Notes under the pieces: generated by a model
What the model saw: only the letters and a program-made list of their open reading frames with translations
Database searches by the model: none
Told to the model about the DNA's origin: nothing
Translations under genes and position numbers: made by a program
DNA from: Dehalobacter sp.
Lineage (GTDB): Bacteria; Bacillota; Desulfitobacteriia; Desulfitobacteriales; Syntrophobotulaceae
Length of the DNA stretch: 64,000 bases
NCBI GenBank assembly: GCA_023667845.1
Contig: JAMPIU010000125.1
Span: 1-64,000 of the forward strand
Reading direction: 5' to 3'
Shown: positions 1-8,534 of the stretch, piece by piece
Layout of the letters: the number at the start of each line of letters is the position of its first letter
Position numbering within the stretch: position 1 is the stretch's first letter

Positions 1-40
1 AGAATACTACAATACCAAAAGGATTAAAAGCAAATTGAAA

Positions 41-73
41 GGACTGAGTCCTGTTCAATACAGGATCCAGTCC
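41..73 (-). terminator. Hairpin, probable terminator of the first methyltransferase operon
   Basis: Two nested inverted-repeat blocks, GGACTG/CAGTCC and TCCTGT/ACAGGA, enclose a five-base loop. Read on the minus strand the stem is followed by a T-rich stretch. It lies downstream of the corrinoid/methyltransferase/small ORF genes on that strand. The 125 bases between it and the small ORF hold nothing I recognise. Confidence 0.55.
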
Positions 74-200
74 TCCAGCGCAGCTTAATTATATTCTGTC
101 CAGATTTTGGGGTTCAGTTCATTATTGACGTCCTTCATTGGGGCTAAGTTGTGATACAGCCCCCAGTGATATAACATTTTACTTCTTGGTAACGTCAGAC

Positions 201-323
201 CTATGAATAGAGCATGAGCAGCGTTAAAGCCAACTCAACCCCATCTTTTTCCTGATCTGAATTAAGAAACTGTGATAAAATTCTTTCCCTTGCCATTTTA
301 AAGATCATTTCCATGTCACTCAT
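201..323 (-). CDS. Small ORF (40 aa) closing the first corrinoid/methyltransferase module
   Basis: This is an ATG-started 40-codon frame with a strong Shine-Dalgarno sequence (AGGAGGGTG) about nine bases upstream, immediately downstream of the URO-D-type methyltransferase gene on the same strand. The product begins MSDMEMIFKMARER and is mostly helical, with no recognisable domain. The two other methyltransferase modules in the window (near 40.8 and 43.0 kb) also end with a short ORF in this position, of 47 aa and different sequence, so positional conservation supports this being a real gene. Function is unknown. A helper subunit of the methyltransferase complex is a guess. Confidence 0.45.
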   Translation of the reverse strand: MSDMEMIFKMARERILSQFLNSDQEKDGVELALTLLMLYS

Positions 324-389
324 CTTAAGAACACCCTCCTATTCTTTAGGGTTCCATATTTATTTTCAGATAACAGATGGAAGTTTCTA

Positions 390-1556
390 TTACTTAGAGC
401 CATATTCCACAATAAATTCCGTAACAGCTTTTAAATTTTCTGCCTTGGCATCATTTTTGGTTGCCAAAACTTTGTCCGGTGCAAAGACAAATCCGCCGCC
501 CGGAGCCAAATCATCGATTAATCCCTTGGCAACTTCGATACATTTTTCCTTTGTTCCGTAGTACAGGTCGTTTGTCCGTAAGCCACCGGCAATACACATC
601 GTTTTTCCTAAGGCTTTCTTCGCTTTTCTGAGATCGTCTTCTTCAAAGAATCCAATAACCGATCCTTTTGGAAGCTCCTGGATGTACTCGTACAAATGTT
701 CCCAATTCTTTTCAAATAGAATGAGAATCTTGACACCTCTTGCTGCAACTGCTTCAACATATTTTTTAAAGGATGGCCAGTAAACCTTTTCAAACTCTTT
801 CGCTCTGATAAATTGCGGCAAATGCAGATATAAATGAACATATTTGTCATCAGAAACAGTACGCATTTTTCCAAATGTGTCTTTTACCATAGGGTCGACC
901 ATTGCCATGCAGGCTTCAGCCACTTTATCAGGACATTTTTTAATATCCCTCATAATCCCTTTGAAATCCCTTAAATAGTCCATTATCATATCACCGGGCA
1001 TAAAATGGTTTACACCCGCGTTAGTTATCGGAAGTCCATGTTCAGTTTTAAACCTATCCGCCAACATCTTTGTTGTTTGACCAAATTTGAAGAAGATGGA
1101 AAGCGAATTGGCATATTTCGCAAACTTTTCTTCTAGCGTCCCCTCTTGGAAAATCTTATGTTTTCTAGGAAGAATTTTGTCGCGGATAAATTTCATCGGA
1201 TCGGCAATAAGCTCATCATACTCTTCTACTGCCATAATTTCCGAATGACCGGTGGCGATTTGAATGGTTTCCGTCGCATTGTTAAAAATTCCGCCGCCTA
1301 AGGAATACACAAAATTAAGGGGAAAGGTTACGCGTGAAGCGAGTGCACCGTCAAAGGGAAAATCTGTTAAGGCCTTGGAATAAGCTTTGTATTCAAGTTC
1401 TACATCTTTTAATGCTTCTTCTAAGGTTGTCCCATAATAAGAAAGAGCCCAATTATCAACCAGACCATAAATAGGAACCCTATCCGGTTCTCTTAATTCG
1501 ATGGCATCTTTGAGCCTTTTGACACGCTCATCATACAATTTCATTTTATCACTCAT
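390..1556 (-). CDS. URO-D family corrinoid-dependent methyltransferase
   Basis: A 388-aa protein of the uroporphyrinogen decarboxylase fold (PF01208-type) used by methyltransferases such as MtaA/MtbA and by O-demethylase methyltransferases of acetogens and Desulfitobacterium. It starts MSDKMKLYDERVKRL, followed by the usual 'pDRvPv' strand (EPDRVPIYG, about residues 22-30), and ends with the family's Gly-rich segment (APGGGFVFAPDK, about 350-361). It lies 92 bp downstream of a cognate corrinoid protein gene, which indicates methyl transfer to or from a cobamide rather than tetrapyrrole decarboxylation. I do not see a clear HxC zinc motif, so it may differ from coenzyme M methylases. It is about half identical by eye to the two copies at 41-44 kb. 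The methyl donor is unknown. Confidence 0.8.
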   Translation of the reverse strand: MSDKMKLYDERVKRLKDAIELREPDRVPIYGLVDNWALSYYGTTLEEALKDVELEYKAYSKALTDFPFDGALASRVTFPLNFVYSLGGGIFNNATETIQIATGHSEIMAVEEYDELIADPMKFIRDKILPRKHKIFQEGTLEEKFAKYANSLSIFFKFGQTTKMLADRFKTEHGLPITNAGVNHFMPGDMIMDYLRDFKGIMRDIKKCPDKVAEACMAMVDPMVKDTFGKMRTVSDDKYVHLYLHLPQFIRAKEFEKVYWPSFKKYVEAVAARGVKILILFEKNWEHLYEYIQELPKGSVIGFFEEDDLRKAKKALGKTMCIAGGLRTNDLYYGTKEKCIEVAKGLIDDLAPGGGFVFAPDKVLATKNDAKAENLKAVTEFIVEYGSK

Positions 1557-1648
1557 ACTAGATCCTCCTGTGCTATTTATTCACAAGTTTTCTTCGTTGC
1601 GGGTTTTCCTCTGATACTGATTTGGCGGTTATCACATAACCCTTACGA

Positions 1649-2284
1649 TTAACCCACCCACTTCTGGCATATTTTTACACCTTCTGCTGCATTCGAGGTA
1701 AATGCATCAGCGCAAATTGTTTCACAAGCTTCCTTCGTTACAGGGTTTCCACCGATAATAACTTTAACATTGTTGCGTAATCCCGCTTCTTCTAAAGCCT
1801 CAACAATATTTTTCATCGATTCCAATGCCAAAGTCAAAACACCGCTTAAACCAACAATTGTAGGATTTACTTCTTTTACTTTTTTTACAAATTCACCTGC
1901 AGATTGATCGATACCCAGGTCGTATACTTTAAAACCAGCTGCTTCAGCCATGCTCTTAAAAATGTTTTTTCCAATGTCATGCAAGTCGCCTGCAACAGTT
2001 CCAAGCACCATTGAACCGACAGTTCCAGCATTTTGGGTGTCCATAACCGGCTTTAAAATATCAATTGCACTGGTTAACAACTCCCCGGCAAAGATCAAAT
2101 CACCGACAAAGTATTCCCCCTTTTCAAAAAAATCTCCAACTACTGACATCCCGCTCTGACAAGCAGCTACCACCTTTTTTGTTTCATCTGGACTGGGATT
2201 TGTGTTAACAAAGTCATTCAGCATTTCAACTACTTTTTCTTCATCAAGTTCTCCAATTTTCTGTGTTAATAGCGACAAATTCAT
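1649..2284 (-). CDS. Methyltransferase cognate corrinoid protein (MtaC/MtbC-type)
   Basis: A 211-aa B12-binding protein. The N-terminal helical cap (about residues 1-85) precedes a Rossmann cobalamin domain with the base-off/His-on motif GDLHDIGKN (DxHxxG, about 101-109), the GLSGVLTLAL segment (SxL) and the terminal IIGG loop. Family members carry the methyl group between two methyltransferases. It is the first gene of the operon, followed by the URO-D-type methyltransferase. Start: ATG with AGGTAAATT-type ribosome site just upstream. Cobamide-dependent genes here sit next to cobamide-dependent dehalogenases, but no direct functional link is shown. Confidence 0.88.
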   Translation of the reverse strand: MNLSLLTQKIGELDEEKVVEMLNDFVNTNPSPDETKKVVAACQSGMSVVGDFFEKGEYFVGDLIFAGELLTSAIDILKPVMDTQNAGTVGSMVLGTVAGDLHDIGKNIFKSMAEAAGFKVYDLGIDQSAGEFVKKVKEVNPTIVGLSGVLTLALESMKNIVEALEEAGLRNNVKVIIGGNPVTKEACETICADAFTSNAAEGVKICQKWVG

Positions 2285-2493
2285 TTTAATTTACCTCCAG
2301 TATTTAAAAATTATTAATATAATGTTAACCTATTAATTTAAAAAAATTATTGCCGAAAAATTGATAACGTTATCTTCTTTTAAGTTGTATTGTATATACA
2401 TTTATATATATTTTCATTAGTAAATACTACTCATATTTTAAATATTTTTTGTTGTGCAAGTCTGCAACATCCCAAGAAAAAGTTAAAGACGCC
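2285..2493 (-). promoter_or_regulatory. Upstream region of the first corrinoid/methyltransferase operon
   Basis: A 270-bp AT-rich gap. It contains a perfect 12-bp palindrome, GATAACGTTATC (2363-2374), preceded by TT so that it resembles an FNR/CRP-type half-site arrangement. The -10 candidates at the expected distance are weak, so I mark it only as a possible operator. The far end is occupied by the terminator of the upstream rdhA. Confidence 0.3.
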
Positions 2494-2539
2494 AAAAAAT
2501 TTCCAGCGACCCTTACAAAGGCGACGCTGGAAATTTTTT
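2494..2539 (-). terminator. Intrinsic terminator of the first rdhBA pair
   Basis: A 15-bp inverted repeat (AAAAAATTTCCAGCG / CGCTGGAAATTTTTT) lies 16 bases after the rdhA stop codon. The A/T tails make it able to act in either direction. Confidence 0.85.
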
Positions 2540-2555
2540 ACCTATACTTGTTGGA

Positions 2556-3929
2556 TTAATATTTGAACTTATACATTTCCGGCCATTCCAACCACCATTT
2601 ATATTTATCGACAATCTCTGTGCCATAACCAAACATATCGTCGATACCTTTTAAGAGGCTTGAGGCAGCTTCTCCTTTGCTTCCGATCCAGATTCCGGCC
2701 TCATGAAACCATGAACTTTCCTTGGAGCTCCATGGACAAACTTTAATACAAACGCCGCAGCTAACTCCTTGATCATTGCTTGCCCTAAATTGTGCACACT
2801 TTTTGAAATCGCTGTTCCAACGCAAATAGCCGTTATATTCAACCATGTCCTTATCACGCGTGATAGCTTGGGAAGGACAATTATCGGAGCACTTATTGCA
2901 CACACGGCAGAAATCCGCCATTCCGAAATCAATCGGTTTATCCGGGACCAAAGGCAAGTCCGTGGTGATCGCTGCCACTTTGTTGCGGAACCCCATGCGC
3001 GGATGGGCTACACAGTCCCCTGTCCGAGTAAGTTCCCCCATCCCTGCAGCGATTAAGCAGGGCGCCATTACGGCACCATAGTTGCCAAAATGGTGTGCTC
3101 TGGCGTGGTATCCAAGCTCTCTGATGTATTTAGCCATAATTATAGAAATGTTGGCGGTCGCATGATAACACCGGAAAGATTGGGAATCTGAAATTCCGTC
3201 ATATCCGGTTGAGGCCAAGTAAGTCTCTAAATGCTGCTCAACCGCAACAACGATGACATAAGGCATCTTCTCCGTAAAGGGTACATCTTGAAGAGGAGTT
3301 CCCCTTGGAACCATACCGCCGATAATTCCCATCATCGGGGGATTCATTTTATCAGAGTAATAACCGTATTCAGGCATTTTCCCGATTCCAACTTCATCAG
3401 CTCTTAGATAATAAGCAACATCCTTAATATGCATGGACATTTGCTCGGGATCAGGTATCGGAAGTTTTTCCTTTTTGGGCTGACCATCAACGATGTTTTC
3501 TCCGAATATGGGGGAAATAGCCCAGCCAAGCGCATCACTCAGCGGGTGTCTAATACCGATCGTATAGAACCCCGCCTGTGCTTTGGGTCCTAAAAGACCT
3601 TGGGCAACTAACGCAAATCCCATTTCTTTTTCTTTAAACTTCTTTACCGTCCCGACAATTTTGGATGTGCCAAGCCATTGGTCATTGTACTCTGCGAAGC
3701 TGACGGAAGCGCCTCCATAATTAGGCTCGGGTTTCAACTTAGACCATTGTCCTTTTTTGGGGGTAATGTATTCGTAGTTGCTTACCGCAGCTTCAGCTAT
3801 TTTTGAGGGCGCTTTGATCGCGCCAAGTACTCCCATTGCAGCTGCAGCCGCTCCTGTTTTCAAGAAGCCGCGACGGCTTACCGGAAATCTTTTTTCCGGA
3901 GTATTTTTACTTTCTAAAGAATCTGTCAT
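2556..3929 (-). CDS. rdhA: Reductive dehalogenase catalytic subunit, CprA-like
   Basis: A 457-aa RdhA. It has a twin-arginine signal (SRRGFLKTGAAAAAMG, about residues 19-34) with cleavage near AEA. The corrinoid domain follows, then two ferredoxin-type 4Fe-4S motifs: CxxCxxCxxxCP (CRVCNKCSDNCP, about 341) and C...CxxCxxxCP (about 380-400). Length and sequence, including the shared 'IPDPEQMS' and '[13 protein letters not shown]'-like blocks, place it with ortho-chlorophenol-type CprA rather than PceA. The enzyme uses cobamide to remove halogen as terminal electron acceptor on the outer membrane face. Its anchor gene rdhB lies immediately upstream. The start has AAAGGAGG nine bases upstream. 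It is closest to the copy at 5.5 kb. Substrate unknown. Confidence 0.95.
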   Translation of the reverse strand: MTDSLESKNTPEKRFPVSRRGFLKTGAAAAAMGVLGAIKAPSKIAEAAVSNYEYITPKKGQWSKLKPEPNYGGASVSFAEYNDQWLGTSKIVGTVKKFKEKEMGFALVAQGLLGPKAQAGFYTIGIRHPLSDALGWAISPIFGENIVDGQPKKEKLPIPDPEQMSMHIKDVAYYLRADEVGIGKMPEYGYYSDKMNPPMMGIIGGMVPRGTPLQDVPFTEKMPYVIVVAVEQHLETYLASTGYDGISDSQSFRCYHATANISIIMAKYIRELGYHARAHHFGNYGAVMAPCLIAAGMGELTRTGDCVAHPRMGFRNKVAAITTDLPLVPDKPIDFGMADFCRVCNKCSDNCPSQAITRDKDMVEYNGYLRWNSDFKKCAQFRASNDQGVSCGVCIKVCPWSSKESSWFHEAGIWIGSKGEAASSLLKGIDDMFGYGTEIVDKYKWWLEWPEMYKFKY

Positions 3930-3945
3930 TTCTTTTTACCTCCTT

Positions 3946-4257
3946 TCATGCTGATACCGATTCACTGTCTTTTACTTTTTTAGTACCGATAAATCCTAGC
4001 AGGCGCGCTAGAATCACGGCAATTACAACTGCGATTCCTCCAAATAAGAAGATGGCTGTACTTGTTGCCTTGGCGTGACCGACAGCGGCATTAATGTAAA
4101 CAAAGGAGATCCCCATCCATAAGACAATGCTCCCAATAACGTATAAAGCCCAAACAAGCACGGTCTTCCACATGACATCCTTTTTTGCATGTGGTTTAAT
4201 AAACAAAATTCCAGCTAAAAATAATATCCCAGCAAAAAAAATCAATACAGTACCCAT
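3946..4257 (-). CDS. rdhB: Reductive dehalogenase membrane anchor, CprB-like
   Basis: A 103-aa integral membrane protein with three predicted spans and the conserved rdhB middle motif ([19 protein letters not shown], in the loop before the third span). It anchors the Tat-exported RdhA to the outside of the cytoplasmic membrane. I start it at the internal ATG (MGTVLIFFAG) because GGGAGGTG lies ten bases upstream of it. An earlier in-frame ATG precedes that ribosome site. It lies 16 bp before rdhA in a B-A operon. A CRP-type operator and -10 lie upstream (4316-4358). Confidence 0.9.
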   Translation of the reverse strand: MGTVLIFFAGILFLAGILFIKPHAKKDVMWKTVLVWALYVIGSIVLWMGISFVYINAAVGHAKATSTAIFLFGGIAVVIAVILARLLGFIGTKKVKDSESVSA

Positions 4258-4315
4258 AGCTTTTTTCACCTCCCTCATTGCGGAACTATTTTTATTTCAT
4301 GCGCCATTCGCTAAT

Positions 4316-4358
4316 AATATAAAGCATCATATTAAAATCTTCTGTGTTACTATGCACA
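4316..4358 (-). promoter_or_regulatory. CRP-type operator and -10 before the first rdhBA pair
   Basis: TGTGT-N6-GCACA at 4343-4358 is centred 32 bp upstream of a TATATT hexamer (4316-4321) on the minus strand, the geometry of a class II activator site (about -41.5). A second inverted repeat, TAATAT-N8-ATATTA, overlaps the -10. The same block recurs upstream of the creatininase gene. Confidence 0.65.
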
Positions 4359-4389
4359 TAATAATTGGCTACCATCAGGTAAAAAAAAT

Positions 4390-5160
4390 TTATTTGATTA
4401 GTTCAAGTACCTCTTCAACTACAATGTCGGAGAAAATATCGTATACCTTGTCACCGGTTTCTTTCGTAGCGATTTGTGGATCGCCTAAATATGCCAACGG
4501 GGCGCCTACATCTTTCCAGTCGTTTTTACCAGCAGAAATTCTCTCAAAGAGATGTTCTGCCTCATAATTAGGTTTTAGCTTAATTAATTCTTCCTGATCC
4601 ACTAATTCGGGATATTTAAGTAAAATTAAACCCGTTTCCCATTCTCCGGCATGAAAATCCCATTCCGGATGTTCTCCTTTGCATACTGAACTCATTCTAG
4701 GCAGTCCATGATGAAACCACGCGGATACCTTAACATTTAATCCATCTTTTTTCAGTGAAGCTCTTTTGATTCCTTCTTTGATCGCTTCGTTATTTTGAGG
4801 TTCGCCATGAGCGCATATAATGACTATTTTATTAAAGCCCCATTTGGCTAAGCCAAGACAAACGTCTTCTACAATATTAGCAACAGTTTCAAATTTCAGA
4901 GTGATATTGCCATCAAATGAGTTCGCAATATCAGCTAAAGTATAATGAAGTGTGGGAGCTATTAATGTTTCAATACCTTTGTCTTTCAATTTCTGGGCAG
5001 CCCGTTCAGTCATTTCGTTAGCGCTAACTACATCAACCATCATTGGCAGATGTGTCCCATGAACTTCGCATGGACCCATTGGAAATAGGGCAATGTTTGT
5101 TTTTTCTTTTAAATTCCTAACTTGCTTTGTTGTCATATTAGACAGATAGTTAAGTTTCAT
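4390..5160 (-). CDS. Creatininase-family metal-dependent amidohydrolase
   Basis: A 256-aa protein of the creatininase (creatinine amidohydrolase) family. Visible metal-site elements are GPCEVHGTHLPMMVD near residues 29-43 (Glu, His, Asp ligands), CAHGEPQNN near 115-123 and the AGEWETG glutamate near 171-177. Relatives include creatinine amidohydrolases, the FAPy deformylase ArfB and the mycofactocin peptidase MftE, so the reaction is probably amide hydrolysis of a small molecule or peptide end. It lies upstream of an rdhBA pair and its promoter is a near-duplicate of the rdhB promoter, including the CRP-type operator, which implies co-regulation with dehalogenation. The substrate is unknown. 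Confidence 0.85.
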   Translation of the reverse strand: MKLNYLSNMTTKQVRNLKEKTNIALFPMGPCEVHGTHLPMMVDVVSANEMTERAAQKLKDKGIETLIAPTLHYTLADIANSFDGNITLKFETVANIVEDVCLGLAKWGFNKIVIICAHGEPQNNEAIKEGIKRASLKKDGLNVKVSAWFHHGLPRMSSVCKGEHPEWDFHAGEWETGLILLKYPELVDQEELIKLKPNYEAEHLFERISAGKNDWKDVGAPLAYLGDPQIATKETGDKVYDIFSDIVVEEVLELIK

Positions 5161-5224
5161 TATACGTATCCCCTTTTATTTTTATTTGGCATATGTTTTT
5201 TTACCTCATACGCCATTCGTTAAC

Positions 5225-5267
5225 AATATAAAGCATAATATTGAAATCTTCTGTGTTATTATTCACA
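5225..5267 (-). promoter_or_regulatory. CRP-type operator and -10 before the creatininase gene
   Basis: TGTGT-N6-TCACA (5252-5267) is centred exactly 32 bp upstream of a TATATT hexamer (5225-5230, minus strand). The -10 overlaps CAATAT-N8-ATATTG, which differs from the rdhB copy by a compensated T-A to C-G pair at its ends. The surrounding 70 bp align with 4300-4370. Confidence 0.65.
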
Positions 5268-5461
5268 TGGATATGCGAACACATATTTCATTTTAAGCCA
5301 AATATAGCATGAAGAAATGCCTGATTCTTGGCATTCTTCATGCTATATTAATGCGATTCTCATTTTATAAAATGAAAAAATTATTTTATGATAGTCACTA
5401 ATCAATACTCAAATAAATCATTTTTTAAGATAAATATACCGCCCATTTCTAGAATAAAATT

Positions 5462-5492
5462 TTCAGCGGCGCCTTCTGCAGGCACCGCTGAA
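5462..5492 (-). terminator. Terminator of the second rdhBA pair
   Basis: TTCAGCGG-GCC and GGC-CCGCTGAA arms form a GC-rich stem with a short loop, followed on the minus strand by an A/T-rich run. It lies 33 bases past the rdhA stop. Confidence 0.7.
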
Positions 5493-5524
5493 CCAATCTC
5501 ATAAATTCATTTGGAATAATGATT

Positions 5525-6880
5525 TTACATTTTAATTTTATACATTTCCGGATATTCTATCCACCATTTATATTTATCGACCATTTCAGTACCATAACCA
5601 AACATATCATCGATACTTTTTAATAAGCGTGCAGAAGACTCTCCGTGGCTGCCGATCCAAACACCGGCCTCATGGAACCACGAATCCTCCTTGGAACTCC
5701 ATGGGCATACTTTAATACAGCGCCCGCACATATATCCTTCTTCATTTGATGTTCTAAATATTGTACATTTTTTGAAATCGCTGTTCCAACGCATATAGCC
5801 GTTATACTCGACCATGTCACGATCAGTTGTAATCGCTCCGTTCGGGCAATTCTCCGCACATTTATTGCATACTCTGCAAAAATCTAGCATTCCAAAGTCA
5901 ATCGGTTTATCCGGCACCAAAGGCAAATCCGTGGTAATAGCCGCTACCTTGTTGCGGAATCCCATGCGAGGATGGGCTACACAGTCTCCTGTCCGGGTAA
6001 GCTCCCCCATCCCTGCAGCTATTAGACAAGGCCCCATAACTGCTATATAATTGGTATAATGAGATGCTCTGGCATGATAACCCAATTCTCTGATGTATTG
6101 AGCCATTATTACGGCAATGTTAGCTGTAGCGTGATAACACCGGGTAGATTGGCTATTGGAGATTCCATCATATCCAGTTGACGCTAAAAAAGTTTCCAAA
6201 TGCTGCTCAACCGCGACAACAATCACATAAGGCATCCTCTCGGTAACCGGTTTTTCTCCGACGGGAAGCTTAAATCCACCGCCGAAAAGTCCGGGATCCA
6301 TTTGAGCAGAATAATAAGCGTATTCAGGCATTTTTCCGATTCCGACTTCATCAGCTCTCAGATAATAAGCCAAATCCTTAATATGCTTGCTCATTTGCTC
6401 AGGGTCAGGTATTGGAAGTTTGTTTTGTTTGGGTACACCATCAACCATTTTTTCATCGGCCATAGCATGTACTGCAAAGCCTAAAGCGCTACCCAGTGGA
6501 TATCTTGGTTGAAAAAGCCCACCCTGTGACTTTGCCCCTAAAAGCCCTTGAGCAGACAGCGAAAATCCCATATCTTTTTCACTGGTATTTTTCACAGTAC
6601 CAACGATTTTCGATGTCCCAAGCCACTGGTCATTATACTCTGCATAACTGACAGAAGCACCCCCGTAATTAGGTTCAGGCCTCAATTTTGACCATTGACC
6701 TTTATTCCCCGCAATAAAGTCGTAGTTGGTTACAGTTGCAGCTTCAGCAATCTTAGAGGGGGCCTTTATCGCTCCAAGGGCACCCATGGCAGCTACCGCC
6801 ACACCTGTTTTCAGGAAGCCGCGACGGTTCACCTGAATTTTTTTTTCAGGATTGTTTTTACTTTCAATGGAATCTAGCAT
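5525..6880 (-). CDS. rdhA: Reductive dehalogenase catalytic subunit, CprA-like
   Basis: A 451-aa RdhA paralogue of the 2.6-kb gene. Tat signal NRRGFLKTGVAVAAMG; two 4Fe-4S motifs, CRVCNKCAENCP (about residue 335) and a second ending CGRCIKVCP (about 385). I start at MLDSIESKN (ATG 6880) because AAAGGAG lies eight bases upstream and this matches the start of the paralogue. A longer frame from 6898 would overlap the rdhB stop. The C-terminal WWIEYPEMYK tail is typical of CprA-type enzymes. It forms a K-K-B-A arrangement with two CprK-like regulators upstream on the same strand. Substrate unknown. Confidence 0.94.
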   Translation of the reverse strand: MLDSIESKNNPEKKIQVNRRGFLKTGVAVAAMGALGAIKAPSKIAEAATVTNYDFIAGNKGQWSKLRPEPNYGGASVSYAEYNDQWLGTSKIVGTVKNTSEKDMGFSLSAQGLLGAKSQGGLFQPRYPLGSALGFAVHAMADEKMVDGVPKQNKLPIPDPEQMSKHIKDLAYYLRADEVGIGKMPEYAYYSAQMDPGLFGGGFKLPVGEKPVTERMPYVIVVAVEQHLETFLASTGYDGISNSQSTRCYHATANIAVIMAQYIRELGYHARASHYTNYIAVMGPCLIAAGMGELTRTGDCVAHPRMGFRNKVAAITTDLPLVPDKPIDFGMLDFCRVCNKCAENCPNGAITTDRDMVEYNGYMRWNSDFKKCTIFRTSNEEGYMCGRCIKVCPWSSKEDSWFHEAGVWIGSHGESSARLLKSIDDMFGYGTEMVDKYKWWIEYPEMYKIKM

Positions 6881-6894
6881 CCCTTTTACTCCTT

Positions 6895-7206
6895 TCATGC
6901 CTGTACCGACTTGTTGTCATTTACTTTTTTGTTGCCGATGAAACCCAACATACGTGCCAGGATCACAGCAACGACTACCGCAATTCCTCCAAATAAGAAG
7001 ATAGCTGTACTTGTTGCCTTAGCGTGGCCGACACTGGCATTGATGTAAACAAAAGAGATTCCCATCCATAAGACTGCGTTGCCAATACCATATAAAGCCC
7101 AAACAAGCACGGTCTTCCACATGACCTCTTTTGTGGCACGTGGTTTAATACATAAGATTCCGGCTAAAAATAGAATCCCAAACAAGAAAATCAAAAAAAT
7201 ACTCAT
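6895..7206 (-). CDS. rdhB: Reductive dehalogenase membrane anchor, CprB-like
   Basis: A 103-aa three-span membrane protein with the family motif FVYINASVGHAKATSTA. The internal ATG (MSIFLIFLFG) is preferred because GGAGGTG lies about ten bases upstream. It is nearly the same protein as the rdhB at 3.9-4.3 kb, particularly in the C-terminal half. It lies 14 bp before rdhA. No TGTG-type operator is evident upstream, unlike the first pair, and the closest regulators are of CprK type. Confidence 0.9.
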   Translation of the reverse strand: MSIFLIFLFGILFLAGILCIKPRATKEVMWKTVLVWALYGIGNAVLWMGISFVYINASVGHAKATSTAIFLFGGIAVVVAVILARMLGFIGNKKVNDNKSVQA

Positions 7207-7508
7207 GGCTTTTTTCACCTCCTTTTATTGACTGACAGTAGATTCTCGGAAACTCTCAACTCAGTCTTATCAAACTAGTTATCCATGATTCCGAGTTACT
7301 ATACTAATATTGTATATAGCCCTACTTCTTGGCGTATTTAGCGATCACTGCTTTTAACAATATTTTGACTTTGCTTTGCTCGCCAATTCCAGATGGAATT
7401 GCCTACAGTAACAATTTAACCTATAGAAGGGGCATCTATTTAAGAAATAACCGACTGTTTTGCTAATACTCCTAGTGGGCTACTGGCAAGCCGCCCTGAA
7501 GATGAAAA
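7207..7508 (-). other. Intergenic region between CprK-like regulator and rdhB
   Basis: About 300 bp with no ORF. On the minus strand it holds an AT-rich symmetric block (CTATA...TATAG, near 7300-7320) and, nearer rdhB, complementary CTCGGAA and TTCCGAG segments that could fold the leader. I could not identify a clear dehalobox (TTAAT-N4-ATTAA) here, nor a cobalamin riboswitch B12 box. Confidence 0.3.
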
Positions 7509-7512
7509 TAAA

Positions 7513-7547
7513 AAAACTGCTTTAGCATATTACTGAGAAAAGCAGTT
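7513..7547 (-). terminator. Terminator of the CprK-like regulator
   Basis: AACTGCTTT / AAAGCAGTT stem followed on the minus strand by a run of Ts, 12 bases past the stop codon. Confidence 0.8.
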
Positions 7548-7558
7548 CTTAATAGCAA

Positions 7559-8245
7559 TTAGTAAGATATTCCCACATCAATCATCTCTTTTAATTTTTC
7601 TAAATCATAAATAATAATTACCTTTCTTTTTTTTATTAAAATTTTTTCTTTTCTTAAACTTGCAAGTATCTTACTGACTGTAACATAATGAATCCCGGTT
7701 ATTTCAGAAATCATTTTATTGGACAAAGCTATTTTTATTTCCCAATGATCAATATTAGATTCTCCGTTCGATTTGTAAAGTTCATAAAACAATCGTAAGA
7801 CCCTTACAGAAGGGGCATATTGCTTCATTTCAGTGAAATGTTTTAAAAAATATAATGCCTTGGCACTAATATTTCTAAAGAAATCAAAAATTATTTGTTC
7901 GTCTTGTTTAAAGATTAGAAGCAGTTGCTCTTTAGTGAAAAAGCATACCTTACTATCCTCAATCGCAACAATCTGAATTCCATCTTCTTCAGATTTAAAC
8001 AATCTATTCATAAGACTATGCCGCCCGGCAGTGTACATTAATATTTCCCTGCCCTCATCCACGATCGTATAAACATTAAATCTCCCAGAGATTACATATA
8101 TTGCCCTATCCAGTATTTCATCAGGAAATACTACGATCTCTCCCTTTCCATAGTTACGTATGAATCCTAAATGGCAATAATCTAAAAGTTTACTGATAGG
8201 ATAAAATGTATCTGGCAGGATATAACTTTTAAGAAGTTGATCCAT
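7559..8245 (-). CDS. rdhK: CprK-like Crp/Fnr-family regulator
   Basis: A 228-aa transcription factor with an N-terminal cyclic-nucleotide-type beta-roll (about residues 20-120), a long dimer helix and a C-terminal winged helix. The recognition helix reads GIHYVTVSKIL, matching CprK (xHxVTVSRVL). CprK of Desulfitobacterium binds chlorinated phenols and activates at TTAAT-N4-ATTAA boxes. I start at MDQLLKS (8245), where GGAGGG lies eight bases upstream; the longer frame has no ribosome site. It sits directly upstream of an rdhBA pair and downstream of a second CprK-like gene, and the two look like divergent tandem duplicates. Confidence 0.88.
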   Translation of the reverse strand: MDQLLKSYILPDTFYPISKLLDYCHLGFIRNYGKGEIVVFPDEILDRAIYVISGRFNVYTIVDEGREILMYTAGRHSLMNRLFKSEEDGIQIVAIEDSKVCFFTKEQLLLIFKQDEQIIFDFFRNISAKALYFLKHFTEMKQYAPSVRVLRLFYELYKSNGESNIDHWEIKIALSNKMISEITGIHYVTVSKILASLRKEKILIKKRKVIIIYDLEKLKEMIDVGISY

Positions 8246-8299
8246 TTTTTTATCCCTCCATACTGCGAGATTTGATGGACGCCTTAGGCAAGACAACAA

Positions 8300-8530
8300 G
8301 GCTAAATTATTATTCTCATTCTCATTATTAATTATAATTGAATAATTGACCTAAAAAAATAGCCATGGCTATTTTACCGTTATTTTTTAGTCCTGGCTAT
8401 ATTGCTACTATTTCAAACTTCACTTCAATTTTACAGTAACTTTGACTGCGTCTATTTCTACGGCTACTTCAGAATTTTTTCATTACCTGCTCTATCTGTT
8501 CATAATCTTTCTAAAAATATTTTCTATGTC
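8300..8530. other. Intergenic gap between the two CprK-like genes
   Basis: AT-rich. It holds the palindrome AAAATAGCC/GGCTATTTT (8356-8375) just upstream of the regulator. This could be an operator or a leader hairpin. Nothing else recognised. Confidence 0.3.
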
Positions 8531-8534
8531 AAAA

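Noticed and set aside
5290-5461. Repeated 'GCATGAAGAA..TTCTTCATGC'-type sequence downstream of the creatininase promoter
   Set aside because: The inverted repeat (around 5,308-5,346) lies just upstream of the creatininase operator and is most simply a terminator of rdhBA or a leader hairpin; no mobile-element features accompany it.
7207-7508. Possible cobalamin riboswitch upstream of an rdhBA pair
   Set aside because: The leader has local inverted repeats, but I could not find a B12-box consensus or the expected multi-stem layout.
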